64,000 nt of DNA from Terribacillus saccharophilus (GTDB taxonomy: Bacteria > Bacillota > Bacilli > Bacillales > Amphibacillaceae). The notes under the pieces were generated by a model that was given only the letters and a program-made list of their open reading frames with translations, was not told the origin of the DNA and searched no databases. The stretch covers positions 62,001 to 126,000 of the forward strand of contig NZ_NPBD01000005.1 in the NCBI RefSeq assembly GCF_002272745.1, written 5' to 3'. Both the position numbers and the translations under genes were made by a program. Shown piece by piece: positions 61,775 through 64,000 of the stretch (positions are counted from its first letter, which is position 1; each line of letters begins with the position of its first letter).

Positions 61775-62713
61775 TTATTGAAGTACAGTCATGACTTTAC
61801 GTACTGATTCGACGGATTTATCAAGCTGTGATTTTTCGTCATCTGTCAGCTCAAGCTGGATGATATCCTCCAAGCCGCTGCCGCCGATGATCGTCGGTAC
61901 GCCTAGGAATAGATCGTTGTAGCCATATTCACCTTCCAGATAAGCAATAGCTGGAAGAACACGGCGCTGATCCTTCAGGATAGCTTCTACCATCACGAGC
62001 AGTGATGCTGCCGGCGCGTAATACGCACTTCCGTTTCCTAGAAGGTTGACGATTTCACCGCCGCCTTTACGTGTCCGTTCTACAATTGCATTGAGGCGAT
62101 CTTCCGGAATCAATGTCTCAAGTGGAATTCCGCCTGCATAGGAATAACGAATGAGCGGGACCATGTCGTCTCCATGTCCGCCAAGAACGAAGCCAGTGAT
62201 ATCCTTGATGGAAAGGTTAAGCTCTTCCGCTACGAATGTACGGAAACGAGCTGTATCAAGGACACCGGACTGACCGATTACACGGTTCCGCGGGAATCCG
62301 GATGTTTTATACACTGTATATGTCATTGCATCAACCGGGTTGGTCAATACAACAATGATGCTGTCCGGAGAATACTTCACAACCTGTTCAGTAACAGATT
62401 TCATGATCTTGCTGTTTGTATTCACAAGATCATCGCGGCTCATTCCAGGCTTACGAGCGATACCCGCAGTGATGACAACCACATCGGAATCCTTCGTGTC
62501 AGCATAGTCTGACGTGCCTTTCACATGTGCATCGAACCCCTGAACCGGAGATGCCTCCAGCATATCCAAGGCTTTTCCCTTGGTTGGGTTCTCCATGTCT
62601 GGAATGTCGACTAGCACGACATCCGCAAGCTCTTTCTGCGCGATCAGGAATGCTGTTGTCGCCCCTGTAAAACCACTACCGATTACGGATACTTTTCTGC
62701 GTTTGATTGCCAT
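61775..62713 (-). CDS. mdh: malate dehydrogenase
   Basis: A 312-residue LDH-like malate dehydrogenase. NAD-binding [30 protein letters not shown] and the catalytic HGDD ([10 protein letters not shown]) are visible. It oxidises malate to oxaloacetate. It follows icd by 21 bases, as in B. subtilis citZ-icd-mdh. Confidence 0.97.
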   Translation of the reverse strand: MAIKRRKVSVIGSGFTGATTAFLIAQKELADVVLVDIPDMENPTKGKALDMLEASPVQGFDAHVKGTSDYADTKDSDVVVITAGIARKPGMSRDDLVNTNSKIMKSVTEQVVKYSPDSIIVVLTNPVDAMTYTVYKTSGFPRNRVIGQSGVLDTARFRTFVAEELNLSIKDITGFVLGGHGDDMVPLIRYSYAGGIPLETLIPEDRLNAIVERTRKGGGEIVNLLGNGSAYYAPAASLLVMVEAILKDQRRVLPAIAYLEGEYGYNDLFLGVPTIIGGSGLEDIIQLELTDDEKSQLDKSVESVRKVMTVLQ

Positions 62714-62734
62714 GATGTTTCCTCCTTCGACACA

Positions 62735-64000
62735 TTAGTCCATATTTTTGATCAGTTCATCACCGAATTCGGACGCCTTCACTTCTGTAGCACCGTCCAT
62801 CAAGCGGGCAAAATCATATGTGACAACTTTGGAAGCGATCGTCTTGTCCATAGCTTTTGTGATTAAATCTGCTGCTTCTCTCCAGCCAAGGTGCTCAAGA
62901 AGAAGCACTCCGGAAAGAATTACAGAAGATGGATTCACTTTATCCAAGCCAGCATACTTCGGTGCTGTACCATGAGTAGCTTCAAAGATGGCATGACCTG
63001 TTTCATAGTTGATATTCGCTCCTGGTGCGATACCGATACCACCTACTTGTGCAGCAAGTGCATCAGAGATGTAATCTCCATTCAAGTTCATCGTCGCCAC
63101 TACGTCAAACTCTGCAGGACGAGTTAGGATCTGCTGAAGGAAGATATCTGCAATCGCATCTTTAATGACAATCTTGCCAGCTGCTTCCGCTTCCTGCTGT
63201 GCTTTGTCAGCAGCTTCACGGCCTTGACCTTCAGCAATCTTATCATACTGCTGCCATGTGAATACTTTGTCGCCATATTCAGCTTCAGCAAGTTCGTAAC
63301 CCCAGTTTTTGAAGGCTCCTTCGGTAAATTTCATGATGTTGCCTTTATGAACCAGTGTCACACTTTTTCTGTTTTCTTGGATTGCGTAGTCAATTGCTGC
63401 GCGCACCAATCGCTGTGTTCCTTCTTCCGATACAGGCTTAATGCCGATACCAGATGTTTCCGGGAAGCGAATATTATGTACTCCCATTTCATTCTCAAGG
63501 AAATCGATGACTTTTTTCACTTCCGGTGAGCCCTTCTGCCATTCGATACCAGCATAGATATCTTCCGTATTCTCACGGAAAATCACCATATCCGTATCCT
63601 CCGGCTTCTTAACTGGTGAAGGAACACCTCTGAAGTAGCGGACCGGACGTAAGCAAGTAAACAAATCAAGCTCTTGTCTTAGCGCTACGTTCAATGAACG
63701 AATACCGCCGCCAACCGGCGTTGTCAATGGACCTTTGATTGCAATCTTGTATTCGCGGATAACATCAAGTGTTTCTTCCGGGAGCCATTCGCCTGTCTTA
63801 TCGAATGCTTTCTGACCTGCATAAACTTCTTTCCATTCAATTGACTTCTCGCCTTTGTAAGCCTTATCTACTGCAGCCTCGAGTACACGGCTTGCGGCAG
63901 CCCAAATATCAGGACCTGTTCCATCTCCTTCGATGAAAGGGATGACCGGACGGTCTGGTACTTGCAGCGCTCCGTTAGTTACTGTGATTTTGTTTGCTTC
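62735..64000 (-). CDS. icd: isocitrate dehydrogenase (NADP), 5' end cut by the window
   Basis: The frame is open from 64000 leftward to the stop at 62735 (422 codons incl. stop), beginning [18 protein letters not shown], so only about four residues are missing. [43 protein letters not shown] and [15 protein letters not shown] are typical of bacterial NADP-dependent Icd, and length matches B. subtilis (423). It converts isocitrate to 2-oxoglutarate and CO2. First visible gene of icd-mdh; citZ would lie to the right of the window. Confidence 0.97.
   Translation of the reverse strand, partial: EANKITVTNGALQVPDRPVIPFIEGDGTGPDIWAAASRVLEAAVDKAYKGEKSIEWKEVYAGQKAFDKTGEWLPEETLDVIREYKIAIKGPLTTPVGGGIRSLNVALRQELDLFTCLRPVRYFRGVPSPVKKPEDTDMVIFRENTEDIYAGIEWQKGSPEVKKVIDFLENEMGVHNIRFPETSGIGIKPVSEEGTQRLVRAAIDYAIQENRKSVTLVHKGNIMKFTEGAFKNWGYELAEAEYGDKVFTWQQYDKIAEGQGREAADKAQQEAEAAGKIVIKDAIADIFLQQILTRPAEFDVVATMNLNGDYISDALAAQVGGIGIAPGANINYETGHAIFEATHGTAPKYAGLDKVNPSSVILSGVLLLEHLGWREAADLITKAMDKTIASKVVTYDFARLMDGATEVKASEFGDELIKNMD

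Noticed and set aside
1..64000. CRISPR arrays, tRNA or rRNA genes, insertion sequences, attachment sites
   Set aside because: No regularly spaced direct repeats, no tRNA cloverleaf pattern, no transposase motif and no integrase gene could be seen by reading; a covariance or repeat search was not possible here.

Overview
The window looks like a chromosome segment of a low-GC, spore-forming member of the Bacillaceae, possibly a halotolerant genus near Oceanobacillus, Virgibacillus or Terribacillus. The genus is not settled by the sequence. The grounds are strong AGGAGG ribosome binding sites, frequent TTG and GTG starts, a small acid-soluble spore protein (sspI), a gerE remnant, T-box leaders, a sigma-W type promoter, and a housekeeping gene order that follows the Bacillus subtilis sdh-to-icd segment. 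Nearly all housekeeping genes are on the minus strand. No tRNA, rRNA, CRISPR array or insertion sequence was seen.

Bases 1 to about 19,850 form an accessory region beside the sdh operon. From left to right it holds: a secreted C39-like peptidase with a membrane partner; a secreted toxin-like protein with a probable immunity gene; an unrecognised 166-residue protein; a membrane-anchored Mrr-type nuclease; a small decaying phage- or plasmid-like cluster (XRE regulator and small genes) that ends at a recombination junction near 7,680; a run of lipoprotein, membrane and acetyltransferase genes, one of them streptothricin-acetyltransferase-like; a truncated gerE; an RsbR-type STAS protein; an SDR; a nuclease lipoprotein; two copies of an unnamed 110-residue family; a DinB-like protein; a peptidase E-like protein; and a metallo-hydrolase/TetR pair whose promoter lies between two matching operators. 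At least six broken genes show that this part turns over. The gerE remnant lies on the same side of sdhB as gerE does in B. subtilis, so the island seems to have grown between sdhB and the genes that normally follow.

Bases 19,882 to 25,300 carry sdhCAB with a clear promoter, the divergent yslB, and a small accessory patch with a homopolymer-frameshifted YesK-like gene. Bases 25,300 to 64,000 are conserved core: uvrC, trxA, a DUF350 gene, mutS2, polX, cvpA, zapA, divergent rnhC, an HNH nuclease and a Nudix gene; pheST with a T-box; an RNA methyltransferase; sspI; a lytic transglycosylase; an M42 peptidase; a dUTPase; ysdB with a sigma-W promoter; a VTT-family gene; a DUF1294 gene; infC-rpmI-rplT with an L20-type leader and an apparent AUU start; thrS with a T-box; ytxC; dnaB-dnaI; nrdR; a solitary fabF; speD; gapB with CcpN-like operators; coaE; mutM; polA; phoPR (PhoR lacks the large outer sensor domain); and mdh and icd, the latter running off the right edge.

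The most system-like parts are the two secreted-protein/partner pairs at the left end, the duplicated 110-residue family and the twin-operator MBL-TetR switch. I found no clear case of an entirely new multi-gene system. The core part is ordinary apart from the promoter, leader and domain points listed.
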